NCBI GenBank assembly: GCA_041485885.1
Contig: JBGPKL010000002.1
Coordinates: forward strand, 62,001 to 126,000
Direction of reading: 5' to 3'
Source: JACQFZ01 sp041485885
Lineage (GTDB): Bacteria; Pseudomonadota; Gammaproteobacteria; Acidiferrobacterales; Sulfurifustaceae
DNA: 64,000 nucleotides
This document shows positions 44,203 through 52,514 of the stretch, one piece after another. The notes under the pieces are model-generated. The model was given only the letters and a program-made list of their open reading frames with translations, was not told the origin of the DNA and did no database searches. The first letter of the stretch is position 1. Every line of letters begins with the position of its first letter. The position numbers were made by a program, and so were the translations under genes.

Positions 44203-44799
44203 ATGTCGCAATCGCCGTCACCGGCACCCGACTCGAACGCGCTTATCTGGATCGACCTGGAAATGACCGGACTGAGTCCGGACGCCGACCGAATCATCGA
44301 AATGGCGCTGATCGTGACGGATAGCGCGCTCAACGTCGTCGCCGAAGCCCCCGTCATCGTGGTCAATCAGCCGCAGGCACTGCTCGACGGCATGGACGAG
44401 TGGAATAAGCGCACGCATGGGGCGTCGGGGTTGATCGAACGGGTCAAAAGCTCGAGCGTCACGGAAAGCGCGGCCGAGCGACAAATGCTCGATTTCCTCA
44501 GCCGCTACGTCCCGCAAAAACGCTCGCCCATGTGCGGCAACAGCATTTGCCAGGATCGGCGCTTTCTTGCGCGCACGATGCCGGCGCTCGAAGCGTGGTT
44601 TCATTACCGCAATCTCGACGTGAGCACGCTCAAGGAGCTCGCGGCCCGTTGGCGTCCGGACATCACGGGCGGTTTCGTGAAGCGGGCGACGCATCGCGCG
44701 CTCGACGACGTGCGCGAATCGATCGAGGAGCTGAAGTACTATCGGGAGCATTTGCTGAATATGCAGCGGGAGGAGCAGAGCGGTGGAGCGTCTCGATGA
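44203..44799 (+). CDS. orn: Oligoribonuclease
   Basis: 198-residue DEDDh 3'-5' exonuclease that finishes RNA decay and hydrolyses pGpG. ExoI motif WIDLEMTGL, ExoII GNSICQDRRFL and ExoIII with the catalytic HRALDDVRES are present. Length is slightly above the usual 180. Its stop overlaps the rraA start (ATGA). Confidence 0.95.
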   Translation: MSQSPSPAPDSNALIWIDLEMTGLSPDADRIIEMALIVTDSALNVVAEAPVIVVNQPQALLDGMDEWNKRTHGASGLIERVKSSSVTESAAERQMLDFLSRYVPQKRSPMCGNSICQDRRFLARTMPALEAWFHYRNLDVSTLKELAARWRPDITGGFVKRATHRALDDVRESIEELKYYREHLLNMQREEQSGGASR

Positions 44800-45275
44800 C
44801 GATTAAGACGGCCGACCTTTGCGACGAGCATGAGCACGAGCTGCAAGTATCGGAGCCAGTCTTTCGCCACTTTGGCGGCAAGCGGGCGTTCGCCGGACGG
44901 ATCGTCACGGTAAAAGTTCACGAAGACAATAAACTGGTGCGCAGCGAGCTAGAAAAGAACGGCGCCGGCAACGTGCTGATCATTGACGGCGGCGGCAGCC
45001 TGCGCAGCGCACTCGTCGGCGACAAGATCGCTCAGCTCGCGGTTGACAACGAGTGGCAAGGGCTGATCGTGTACGGCTGCATCCGCGATTCGGCGCAGAT
45101 GTCCGATATCGCGCTCGGCGTCGTCGCGCTCGCGAGCAATCCCGTGCGGCCGAAGAAGAATGGCTTTGGCGAAGTCGGGATCGCGGTTCGGTTCGCGGGC
45201 GTGACGTTCAATCCTGGTCATTATGTTTATGCAGATGAGGATGGGATGGTGGTTTCGGCGAGGAAGCTCGATTGA
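44796..45275 (+). CDS. rraA: RraA family: RNase E inhibitor / aldolase-like protein
   Basis: 159 residues with VKVHEDNKLVRSELEKNGAG, then IDGGGSLRSALVGDKIA and VYGCIRDSAQM, the RraA core. In E. coli it inhibits RNase E; related proteins act as HMG/OAA aldolases. Coupling to orn fits an RNA-decay role, but this is inference from context. The upstream open frame inside orn is a shadow. Confidence 0.9.
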   Translation: MTIKTADLCDEHEHELQVSEPVFRHFGGKRAFAGRIVTVKVHEDNKLVRSELEKNGAGNVLIIDGGGSLRSALVGDKIAQLAVDNEWQGLIVYGCIRDSAQMSDIALGVVALASNPVRPKKNGFGEVGIAVRFAGVTFNPGHYVYADEDGMVVSARKLD

Positions 45276-45315
45276 GGGGCTTGTCGTTCCCGCGAAGGCG
45301 GCAAATTTTAGATTC

Positions 45316-45476
45316 CCCCTCCCTTTTAGGGAGGTGAGGCGGAGCCGTCGCGAATGCATCTAACATGCATTCGCGCCGTCGAACGGGTGCAACGAAGTGT
45401 ATTGCACCCAGGTGGGAATACCTAGGGTGAGGGTGAATAGTTGAGCGCCTGTCGGTGCTTCTGTCGAGTAATAAAC
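45316..45476. repeat. Nested repeats: dual-hairpin copy B inside a ccctctccc palindrome, next to a TAATAAA half-copy
   Basis: cccctcccttttagggag (45316-45333) and ctagggtgagggtgaatag (45422-45440) together equal the uninterrupted repeat at 18901-18942. Between them sits copy B: head ggtgaggcggag, stem 1 at 45349-45359/45365-45375 (variable segment TGCAT, loop ctaac) and a second stem gggtgca/tgcaccc. At 45444-45476, gcgcctgtcggtgc and gtcgagtaataaac form a left half of the TAATAAA family. Confidence 0.85.
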
Positions 45477-45956
45477 TTTAAAAACTTCGCCACGTTACGC
45501 GTCTCGATCGCTTCCTCCTTATGACTAAGGCATGAGTGCAAGCACGGCATAGTCAATAATGACTAAGTCGTCGCGTACTTACCGGCAGGTCGCGCCCAAA
45601 AGCCGTTTACCTGTTCTTGGCGTCGATGTCTTATCCTTTAGTCTTAGCACCAAAGATTCCTTGACGCCGTTGTGGTGAACTGGATAGATTCGATACCGCA
45701 ATAGCGACGGTCGTGTCGGAACGCGCGACCATCAATAAAAAGTAGACCGGTAACAGACAAGAAGTGAAAAGACCGGTCAGACACCAAGGGGGGCCGCCGT
45801 CATGTATCTTCGCTCTGGGTGGACAACGTCTTCCAATCGTCATTTGGTACCCGTTCTACGCTGTTTTTGCTCGCCTCCTGTAGGCATCACTCTCGTTTTC
45901 GTCCGACCTAGCTCCACACGTTGGACAACCTTCTCAGTCAATCCGCTAGGAGCGAC
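45477..45956. other. Lower-GC gap, no gene seen
   Basis: About 480 bp after the repeats and before the exported-protein cluster. A 9-bp direct repeat atgactaag occurs twice within 50 bp (about 45520 and 45560). The sequence is more AT-rich than the chromosome average. No frame looks coding. The cluster promoter probably lies here. Confidence 0.4.
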
Positions 45957-46412
45957 ATGAGTACTAAGTACCATTTTAGTGGATTGCTATATGTCGTGGT
46001 GCTCTCACTGGCTTGCTTGTCACCTGTTGCGTGCGGCGGTTCTAACGCCAAATATGCGCCGGCCACTCATCCATGGATTGGTAAGTGTGCCACTTTCGCG
46101 GAGCCAATGGTGTATATGACGAATCTACCAACGGACTTTAGTCGGGACGAGGTGGTTCGTATCGGTCGCGTTTTAATGTCATCTAGTTACGCCGAGTATC
46201 TTCGGGGCACCCCAAAGGCCGAAGGTACGATCGTTACGCCGGTTCCCCAAGGGTCGAAGTTTGAAGTGGTCGCGGTTTTCACGATCGTGTACGAAGGCTA
46301 CTCGCGTATGCTCGTCGACGACGTGGAGATGGCGGTTCTGAAGGACAACGGCGGCCAGAAATCAACCATTGTATTGGATGGACTAGAACCGTGTAGCGGA
46401 GCACCAAGTTAA
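45957..46412 (+). CDS. Lipoprotein of unknown function
   Basis: 151 residues from the ATG at 45957, with taggag upstream. The signal peptide ends in a lipobox SPVAC followed by GG, which favours the outer membrane. The mature domain has a central IVYEGYSRMLVDDVEMAVLKD segment and two cysteines (in GKCATF and EPCSGA) that could form a disulfide. I recognise no family. It is the first gene of a run of exported proteins with lower GC than the flanks. Confidence 0.65.
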   Translation: MSTKYHFSGLLYVVVLSLACLSPVACGGSNAKYAPATHPWIGKCATFAEPMVYMTNLPTDFSRDEVVRIGRVLMSSSYAEYLRGTPKAEGTIVTPVPQGSKFEVVAVFTIVYEGYSRMLVDDVEMAVLKDNGGQKSTIVLDGLEPCSGAPS

Positions 46413-46502
46413 AGGCGAGTCGCTGCATGGGGACTACCCGATTCATCATCACCGTCGTGCCGAACTCAAGATAGTTGTAGGAGTAAGCGGGGAGCAAAAC
46501 CA

Positions 46503-47648
46503 ATGATCAAGATCGCATTTTCGTGCCTATTGCTGACGCTTATGCTGGTCCCCTCTGCGTATTGTGCGGACGGAGAAACCACCTACTTCTTCATAAACGG
46601 TATGAATGTCGCGCCCGATGAAGCGCCGCGACTGCGACAAAGATTGCAGACGCGGGTGCTTCTCGACGTGCCTTCCGGAGATGTCAAAAATCTGTATCAG
46701 GACAACGACGCGGCTTTTTCTACGATGATCGACAGAGTACGTGCGCAGGGCAATGCCGATTCTCAGAGAGAGCTATTCAAAAATTTTTGGAAGTGGCTAG
46801 ATGATTTGTCTCTGGCGCCGAGTTCGTTTCGACAACAGCTTGCAACGTTGGACGAGGCGGCATACGTGCAAAGTGCATGGCTTCAGCCGATGGTCGCCGC
46901 TCTACGTGATAACTACTACAACAAGAGAAGAAAGGCCGTTGTCGTTGCGCACTCTCAGGGAAACTTCTACGCAAATCAGCTCGTGAACTATTTGCGATCA
47001 TTCGATCCTGCGGTGGCAGCGTGCGTTACCGTGGTGGGGGTCGCGACTCCCGCGACGTATGTTGCGAACTCAGGATCATACGAAACGCGAAGCGACGATA
47101 CGGTGATCAATCTGGCACGGGTCGATTTTCCATGGGGTCGTTCTATCCTGCCGCCAACGTGGTCACCGACGGGCCCCGACCTTGTTCCCGATCCTTCGGG
47201 TCACACACTTATCGGGTCGTATCTTGGGCCGAACAGCTTGAGTCAACGAATCCGTAACGACGTCCTTAGCGGTAAGCAATCCCTAGACGCAACCGGAAGC
47301 GCGTGCGTTCTGCCGCAAGTCTGTTCCCCATTGAGGACGTCTGGGGGAAGCGGTAATTACCTCGTGTCCCACTTTCTCGGAACGGGCGCACGTGATGTAT
47401 CGGTGCGTACTGATTTGGGCGGCTTGCTAGACGCAGAGCTGAGAATGAATATATGTGACGCAGACGGAGTCAGGTTTTGCTGGTTTAGTGGTAACGGAAA
47501 CGTTGGGCCCGGCACTACGTTCAGGTTCAAATTCCACTTTGATGCAGCGGTGAACGCCACGGCTGGGATTGAAATACTGCTTGAGGCGTCCGGGCATTCC
47601 AACTGGAATTTGTGCGTCGATTGTGGTGACGGATCAACCTGCAACTAG
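46503..47648 (+). CDS. Exported alpha/beta-hydrolase-like protein
   Basis: 381 residues. The signal peptide ends SAYCA. A nucleophile elbow VVVAHSQGNFYAN carries S151, then VVGVATPATYVAN, and a likely catalytic histidine lies in DPSGHTLIGSYL, as in secreted lipase or esterase folds. The C-terminal 120 residues form a separate beta-rich region ending in a cysteine-containing WNLCVDCGDGSTCN. The substrate is unknown. Ninety bp separate it from the lipoprotein gene. Confidence 0.72.
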   Translation: MIKIAFSCLLLTLMLVPSAYCADGETTYFFINGMNVAPDEAPRLRQRLQTRVLLDVPSGDVKNLYQDNDAAFSTMIDRVRAQGNADSQRELFKNFWKWLDDLSLAPSSFRQQLATLDEAAYVQSAWLQPMVAALRDNYYNKRRKAVVVAHSQGNFYANQLVNYLRSFDPAVAACVTVVGVATPATYVANSGSYETRSDDTVINLARVDFPWGRSILPPTWSPTGPDLVPDPSGHTLIGSYLGPNSLSQRIRNDVLSGKQSLDATGSACVLPQVCSPLRTSGGSGNYLVSHFLGTGARDVSVRTDLGGLLDAELRMNICDADGVRFCWFSGNGNVGPGTTFRFKFHFDAAVNATAGIEILLEASGHSNWNLCVDCGDGSTCN

Positions 47649-47660
47649 GAGAACGCGACA

Positions 47661-48533
47661 ATGAGAAATTGGTTGCTCGGCTTTTGCGTTTTTGCGTTCC
47701 TTTGCAGCTCCGCGTGGGCGGATGGCTGTCCAACAGCCTGCGCCGATTGCACGCTGCCGAACGGGCAGGTGGGCCAATTCTATAAGCTAACGCTCTATGC
47801 CAATATCGGAAAGTTCAGCAAGATTACCGGTGTTACCGGCAACCTCCCGCCCGGAGTTAGCGTTAACATCGATCAGAACGTTACGGGTTGGGACTCGCAT
47901 CCGCATAACTTAGTATTGGTAGGTACACCTAGTCAACCCGGAACTTATGTTTTCAACTACAAGTTTGAAAATGGAATAGTGTGGGAACCTATCGAATATA
48001 TTCCCGGTTACGGCAACTACATTACGCAGAAAATCCAGATTGATTGCATTCAGGGGACTGGTATTTCGTCGTTACCGCGCTCCGTGATCTATGTCCCGAT
48101 TCCTATCGATGACGACATATATGTGATCGTGCCAGTGGAGCAAAACCTTCCGCGCGATCCTGGAGTGGCAGGTGATGCGACTGTAACGGGAATCGATTCC
48201 AACGGCGATGGAGTACGCGATGACGTGGAGCGTGGCATCGTCTACGCGTACCCAAAAAATCCAAAGGCACAGACCGTGTTATTCGAAATGGCGAAGTACT
48301 ATCAAGCCGTGCTAGCGAATAGCACATCTGCTGCCGCCGTCCAACAATATTTCGGCATTGTCGCGGCCTGGGGAGCATGTCTCGACGCGGCTGCGGTTGA
48401 ACCCGAGGTCGAAGGAAGACTGCTTCGTCCGCTGGTGCTCAATAGCTACGACAGGAGCTACAACTACATTCTTGCGTTGCGGTCACTTCAAGGGGCCGGG
48501 CCAATTCCCGAGATGATGGCTGCCTGTCCTTAA
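47661..48533 (+). CDS. Exported protein with a putative Ig-like domain and a calcium-binding-like loop
   Basis: 290 residues. The signal peptide ends SAWA. An Ig-like repeat (about 32-110) reads LPNGQVGQFYKLTLYA to LVLVGTPSQPGTYVFNYK, the pattern of putative Ig (He_PIG) modules. DSNGDGVRDDVERG (about 185) is a thrombospondin-3/EF-hand-like calcium loop. The C-terminal helical part is unassigned. It starts 12 bases after the hydrolase gene, so the two are probably co-expressed. Confidence 0.7.
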   Translation: MRNWLLGFCVFAFLCSSAWADGCPTACADCTLPNGQVGQFYKLTLYANIGKFSKITGVTGNLPPGVSVNIDQNVTGWDSHPHNLVLVGTPSQPGTYVFNYKFENGIVWEPIEYIPGYGNYITQKIQIDCIQGTGISSLPRSVIYVPIPIDDDIYVIVPVEQNLPRDPGVAGDATVTGIDSNGDGVRDDVERGIVYAYPKNPKAQTVLFEMAKYYQAVLANSTSAAAVQQYFGIVAAWGACLDAAAVEPEVEGRLLRPLVLNSYDRSYNYILALRSLQGAGPIPEMMAACP

Positions 48534-48562
48534 GTCTTCGACCTTTAAGCGGAGGATGCTCG

Positions 48563-48967
48563 ATGACAGCACGAAAAATCTTGTTCCTGACGTTTCTGAT
48601 TTCTTCGTTTGCAGCGGACGCAACTATGAAGCTTGGGAGAAAAGTCGAGAGGATTATAAGCAGTTTACTTGTTTTGATTGCCGTCGCTGCTCTTGGTGTG
48701 TCGACAAATGCCCAGGCCGATTGGGTGTGGAGCGGACCGAGTAAGATTACGCAGATTCAAAGTTTTTATTCGGTCACCTACTTTAAGCTGAACACCGGTG
48801 GCGCATGTGGTGCGGGAGATGCGTAGAGCCTGCCCATGGATACTGGAAACGGCGCCGAAGCCGATAAGTACAAACGGGCCGCGTTGCTGGGCGCTTATCT
48901 AGCAGGTAAGTACGTTAACTTGCGTTGCGAGAATTCCAAGGTGACAGATTTCTACATACAAGATTGA
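48563..48967 (+). pseudogene. Small exported protein interrupted by an in-frame amber codon
   Basis: The frame from ATG 48563 reaches TAG at 48824-48826 after CGAGDA, then continues open without shift as SLPMDTGNGAEADKYKRAALLG onward to TGA at 48965-48967. The two halves together resemble the layout of the next gene (49227-49565). Two signal-like segments occur in tandem (MTARKILFLTFLISSFAADA and then MKLGRKVERI with a hydrophobic run), so the true start may be 48626. TAG from TGG is a single change. Confidence 0.65.
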
Positions 48968-49226
48968 AGCTAGAACGCTCGTGGAGCAGGCGCGGCTTGG
49001 GTAGGCCTCGCGAAGGCGTACTGTCAGTACACGTAGCCTGGGTTAGCCGCGAAGCGGCGTAACCCAGGATCGATGACAGACAATAGAACTCCGAGGGAGA
49101 AATGCAAGCGAAAGTCTACAAAACAGCGATTCGTGAACGGACTATCGTCCGGCAAATGCCAGTTCTTGCACCTTAAGGGGGAATGCTCAAATGACTGTTC
49201 AATTCGCGAGAGACGAGGGGGAGTGA
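48968..49226. repeat. Gap with a dispersed hairpin
   Basis: cctgggtta-gccgc-gaa-gcggc-g-taacccagg (49037-49068) is a long near-perfect hairpin of a type common in proteobacterial genomes, preceded by tactgtcagta. The rest shows no gene. Confidence 0.65.
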
Positions 49227-49565
49227 ATGAAATATACAATCATGGCAATCGCAGCAATTGTCGCTGTCCACGGTATCGCATCAGGCGCCGCGATAGCTGA
49301 TGAAACGACGCCATATCGGACAGTACGTATGGTACAAATCAACGGCACCGGTCAAGAATTTTACTTTCGCGCCACGGAAGGCGGTTGGGGCGCACCCTCT
49401 TGCCCCAACGCAATTTATGTTTACGTTACGAGTGACGTTGTCGATAGAAAACTTGTTTTGGCGGCTGGTATGACCGCAAAAGCAATGGGCACGAGAGTGC
49501 AATTCATAGGGAATTGTCTTGATCAAAATTACTTTAAGGCAACGTACGTCATTTTAGGGGATTGA
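49227..49565 (+). CDS. Small exported protein of unknown function
   Basis: 112 residues with a signal peptide (MAIAAIVAVHGIASGAAIA) and a mature part with two cysteines (in APSCPNA and GNCLDQ) that probably form a disulfide. gagggggag precedes the ATG. It looks like a full-length relative of the interrupted gene just upstream: hydrophobic leader, central beta strand, Ala-rich helix and a terminal strand. No family is recognised. Confidence 0.65.
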   Translation: MKYTIMAIAAIVAVHGIASGAAIADETTPYRTVRMVQINGTGQEFYFRATEGGWGAPSCPNAIYVYVTSDVVDRKLVLAAGMTAKAMGTRVQFIGNCLDQNYFKATYVILGD

Positions 49566-49760
49566 CGGTCGTTCTTAAACGCAGGAGAGGAGCAACGGGA
49601 ATCGTGCGAGTCAGCGAACTCGTGCGAAAGCCCGGTTCGCTCTCTCCCTTAAAGAAGGTGCGACGCGACGTTCCCGCGCGCTCCGCTGGCTATCTTACTT
49701 CGGAAACTGAATCTGCCCGCACGTCGGCGTGTACGGCCAGCTCGTTCGGGTTGGAGCGAG

Positions 49761-50331
49761 CGTAGCGTGCGCCCCGCGCACGATCACCTTACAATCGCCC
49801 CATGGAACGTTTCGCCGATCCGTCGTCCCCGGCGCGATCTATTTCTCTACCGTGAACACGTTCCAGCGCCAAAACGTGCTGACCGACACCTTGTTCTGTC
49901 GGGCGCTAAAAGACAGTATCGAAGCCGTGAGGGCGCAGCGCCCCTTTACGACCGATGCATTCGTCCCGTTGCCGGATCATTTGCACTGCCTCTGGACGTC
50001 GCCGCCGGATGACGCCGACTATGCCATGCGCTGGAGCATCATCAAACGCCGCGTCAGTCAGAAGACGCGCGATCACATCAAACCGCCGCTCACGTCTTCG
50101 CGCGAGACACATAGAGAACTCGGATGATGGCAGCGCTGCAGCGACACGCGGGCTATATCCATTGGAACCCCGTGAAACACGGTACGTCGCGCACGTGAAA
50201 GAGTGGCCGTATTCGAGCTTTCATCGCTTTGTCGAACGCGGACTCTATCCGCTGGATCGGGCTTCAGACGGGCATTCGTGGGACGGCTGGTTCGGTGAGT
50301 TGGATTGATCATGCGCGTGGCGCACGCTACG
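49761..50331 (+). mobile_element. REP-flanked RAYT-type element remnant
   Basis: Inverted 26-bp ends: cgtagcgtgcgccccgcgca then cgatca (49761-49786), and tgatcatgcgcg then tggcgcacgctacg (50306-50331), 24 of 26 matching. They frame a degenerate transposase. REP sequences flanking their own RAYT gene are a known arrangement. A further related hairpin, gtggcgtgcgagcgagccacgctacg-like, lies near 50957-50982. Confidence 0.7.
49801..50308 (+). pseudogene. REP-associated tyrosine transposase (RAYT), degenerate
   Basis: The N-terminal part reads RRSVVPGAIYFSTVNTFQ and LPDHLHCLWTSPPDDADY with the HxH-type metal motif (HLH) of Y1 transposases, up to about 50100. The expected YWEH region is missing or scrambled. 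Then GYIHWNPVKHG and AHVKEWPYSSFHRFVERGLY appear in different frames. At least two frameshifts or a deletion inactivate it. No credible start codon remains in the first frame. Confidence 0.78.
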
Positions 50332-50452
50332 TGTGCTGCTCCGTGCCCTACGTTGACTGTCAGGGCGTGGTAAGCCCGCGAACGAGGCAGGCCATGACGA
50401 AACAACTTTGGTCGCGTAAACTTGTGGGAGTAAACACATCACGAGAGTTGCC

Positions 50453-50641
50453 ATGTCCAATGTCAATCGCAAGCAAGTTGCCCACCAACTGATCGACAAG
50501 CTGCCGGACAACGCCACCTACGACGACATGATGCGCGAACTCTACGAACGCCAGGCGATCGAGCGGGGACTCGCCGATAGCGATGCCGACCGCGGCGATG
50601 ATGTGAAAGCGGTGCGAGCTAAGTACAACCTACCCGAATGA
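50453..50641 (+). CDS. Antitoxin of a ParE/RelE-type module
   Basis: 62 residues, KQVAHQLIDKLPDNATYDDMMRELYERQAIERGLAD, a helical protein of the type paired with ParE-family toxins. Its stop overlaps the toxin start (ATGA at 50638-50641), the standard arrangement. The gene is intact although its toxin partner is frameshifted. Regulation by its own DNA-binding region is expected but no operator is identified. Confidence 0.72.
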   Translation: MSNVNRKQVAHQLIDKLPDNATYDDMMRELYERQAIERGLADSDADRGDDVKAVRAKYNLPE

Positions 50642-50926
50642 GGGTCATCTGGACCCCCGGGGCGCAAGCCCACCTCGATGGCATTTACCGATACCTCCAG
50701 CGTGACGCGCCCGTTCTACGCCAACGGCGTGGTGGATAAACTCACGCGCCGCTCCCAGCAATTAATCGACCACCCGCATTCCGGGCGCGTCGTCCCGACC
50801 TACGACGATCCAAGTCTGCGCGAACTGATCGTCTTCCCCTATCGTCTGATCTATCGCGTGAAGACCGATCGCGTTTACGTGATCGCCGTCTTCCACGGCG
50901 CGCAACAGTTGCCCGATTCGCTTTGA
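50638..50926 (+). pseudogene. ParE/RelE-type toxin, frameshifted
   Basis: MRVIWTPGAQAHLDGIYRYL begins at 50638 but reaches a stop soon after RDAPV. From 50717 a second frame continues perfectly as YANGVVDKLTRRSQQLIDHP onward with PSLRELIVFPYRLIYRV. One extra base near 50713-50716 (gttc) explains the break. The ParE signature residues are otherwise kept, so inactivation looks recent, unless it is a sequencing error. Confidence 0.8.
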
Positions 50927-50977
50927 TCCCACTGATGAGAATGATAGCCCTCAATAGTGGCGTGCGAGCGAGCCACG

Positions 50978-52441
50978 CTACGGCAGATAACGGCTGCCGG
51001 TCACGGTCAACGTACCGTTGTTGTCCCCACCCCAGATGATCATTTCGCTCCCGGTCCAAATCGCGGTATGACCGGTTCGTGCGGAAGGCGTGTTGGCGTC
51101 GATCTTAATGAGCCGCCACGTATCGGTCGCAGGCCGATACGCCGCCCCCTGATTCGATGACGTATCGCCGCCCCAAACGATCATTTCCGTTCCAGTCCAA
51201 ACCGCGGTGTGTCCACTGCGGGCAAGCGGTGCGTTCGCCATTGGGGTCCACACGTCGGTCACGGGGTTATAACGGGCGCCCGTAGCGGTGGCGAGACTAC
51301 TAATGTCAGTGCCACCCCACACGATCATCTCGGTTCCCGTCCACACCGCGGTGTGATCCGTGCGGGCGGACGGCGCGCTGAGAGTGGGCGAAACGTTGAC
51401 CCAGTCATTGGTGGCGGGCCGGTAGCGAGCGCCGCTTCGCGTTAGCACTCCGCTGTTTCCGCTCCATATAATCATCTCGGTGCCGGTCCAAACTGCGGTG
51501 TGACCCACGCGAGGTGTAGGCGCACCGCTTGCTCCGTCCGCATTGGTTGCGGTCCAACTTCCGACGCCGCTCGTGTTAAAACGTCCACCGGTATTTGTCA
51601 GGATAGCGCCCGTTGTTACACCGCCCCATACGATCATCTCGGTGCCGGTCCAAACCGCAGTGTGTTGACTGCGCGCAGGCGGGGCGCCGGTCGGTGTCGT
51701 TGCCGTCCAGATGTCGGTGGCGCGCGCATAGCGTCCGCCAGTGTTGGTCGAGCTCGCTCCGATAACGTCTTCTCCTCCCCACACGATCATCTCGGCGCCG
51801 GTCCATACCGCGGTGTGGCCGGTCCGCGCCGACGGCGGATTCATACTACTGGTGAGCGTCCACACGCCCGCACCTGGCGTGGGCGCGTAAAGTCCACCGG
51901 TGCTGGTGACGGATCCTCCGATGTCGCCGCCCCATACGATCATCCGGCTGCCGGTCCATACTGCCGTGTGATCGGCGCGCGCGCTCAGCGCGGGATTAGC
52001 GGTCGGCTGCCACGCGTCCGTTGTCGTTGTGAAGCTCCAGACAAAATCCGCGGCCAAAGCGTTGCCAGCCAAGTCCTTGATCGCTGTGGTGAGGGTTGCT
52101 TGATAAATCGCCGACTTCGCTAACGTGCCCGCCGTTGGAGTGAATAACGCTGTGCGTCCGTTCGCCGTGACGATGCCGCCGCTGACGACAGCGCCCGCAG
52201 CGTTGCGAACGACGAAGCTGTCCTTAGTGACGGAGGCGCCAGCGACGGATTCGCTGAAGGTGACAGTGAGAGGGTCGGTCGACGAGACGCCGACGGCGGC
52301 GGCGGGCGGATCGGTCGCCACTACGGTGGGTCGCGTCGTGTCGGACGTCGTCCCGCCGCCTCCACCTCCGCCGCAGGCGCTGGTGCCGAGTAGCGCGGCT
52401 GCAATCGTCAAGAGAAATATTTGCGAAACTGGCTTCTTCAC
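50978..52441 (-). CDS. Kelch-like repeat lipoprotein with an N-terminal Ig-like domain
   Basis: 487 residues. The signal ends at a lipobox TSAC followed by seven glycines. A bacterial Ig-like (SbsA-type) domain (about 35-140) has PTVVATDPPAAAVGVSSTD and the end DFVWSFTTT. Seven tandem blades of about 50 residues each carry the motif HTAVWTGTEMIVWGG, forming a propeller. The near-identity of blades at DNA level implies recent duplication. A surface-exposed role is likely; the ligand is unknown. Confidence 0.85.
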   Translation of the reverse strand: MKKPVSQIFLLTIAAALLGTSACGGGGGGGTTSDTTRPTVVATDPPAAAVGVSSTDPLTVTFSESVAGASVTKDSFVVRNAAGAVVSGGIVTANGRTALFTPTAGTLAKSAIYQATLTTAIKDLAGNALAADFVWSFTTTTDAWQPTANPALSARADHTAVWTGSRMIVWGGDIGGSVTSTGGLYAPTPGAGVWTLTSSMNPPSARTGHTAVWTGAEMIVWGGEDVIGASSTNTGGRYARATDIWTATTPTGAPPARSQHTAVWTGTEMIVWGGVTTGAILTNTGGRFNTSGVGSWTATNADGASGAPTPRVGHTAVWTGTEMIIWSGNSGVLTRSGARYRPATNDWVNVSPTLSAPSARTDHTAVWTGTEMIVWGGTDISSLATATGARYNPVTDVWTPMANAPLARSGHTAVWTGTEMIVWGGDTSSNQGAAYRPATDTWRLIKIDANTPSARTGHTAIWTGSEMIIWGGDNNGTLTVTGSRYLP

Positions 52442-52514
52442 TACGTTCCTGCCTTCTAGCCGTGCCTACGGCTGAAATCGGGATCAGATAAGCAGTTTGG
52501 CGGGCTCGGTCGAA

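Noticed and set aside
49562..49765. 67-codon frame after the small exported protein
   Set aside because: No signal peptide or known motif, and it runs into the REP sequence; insufficient support.
51000..52000. CRISPR-like or satellite tandem repeat
   Set aside because: Repeats are in frame and encode Kelch blades of one protein.
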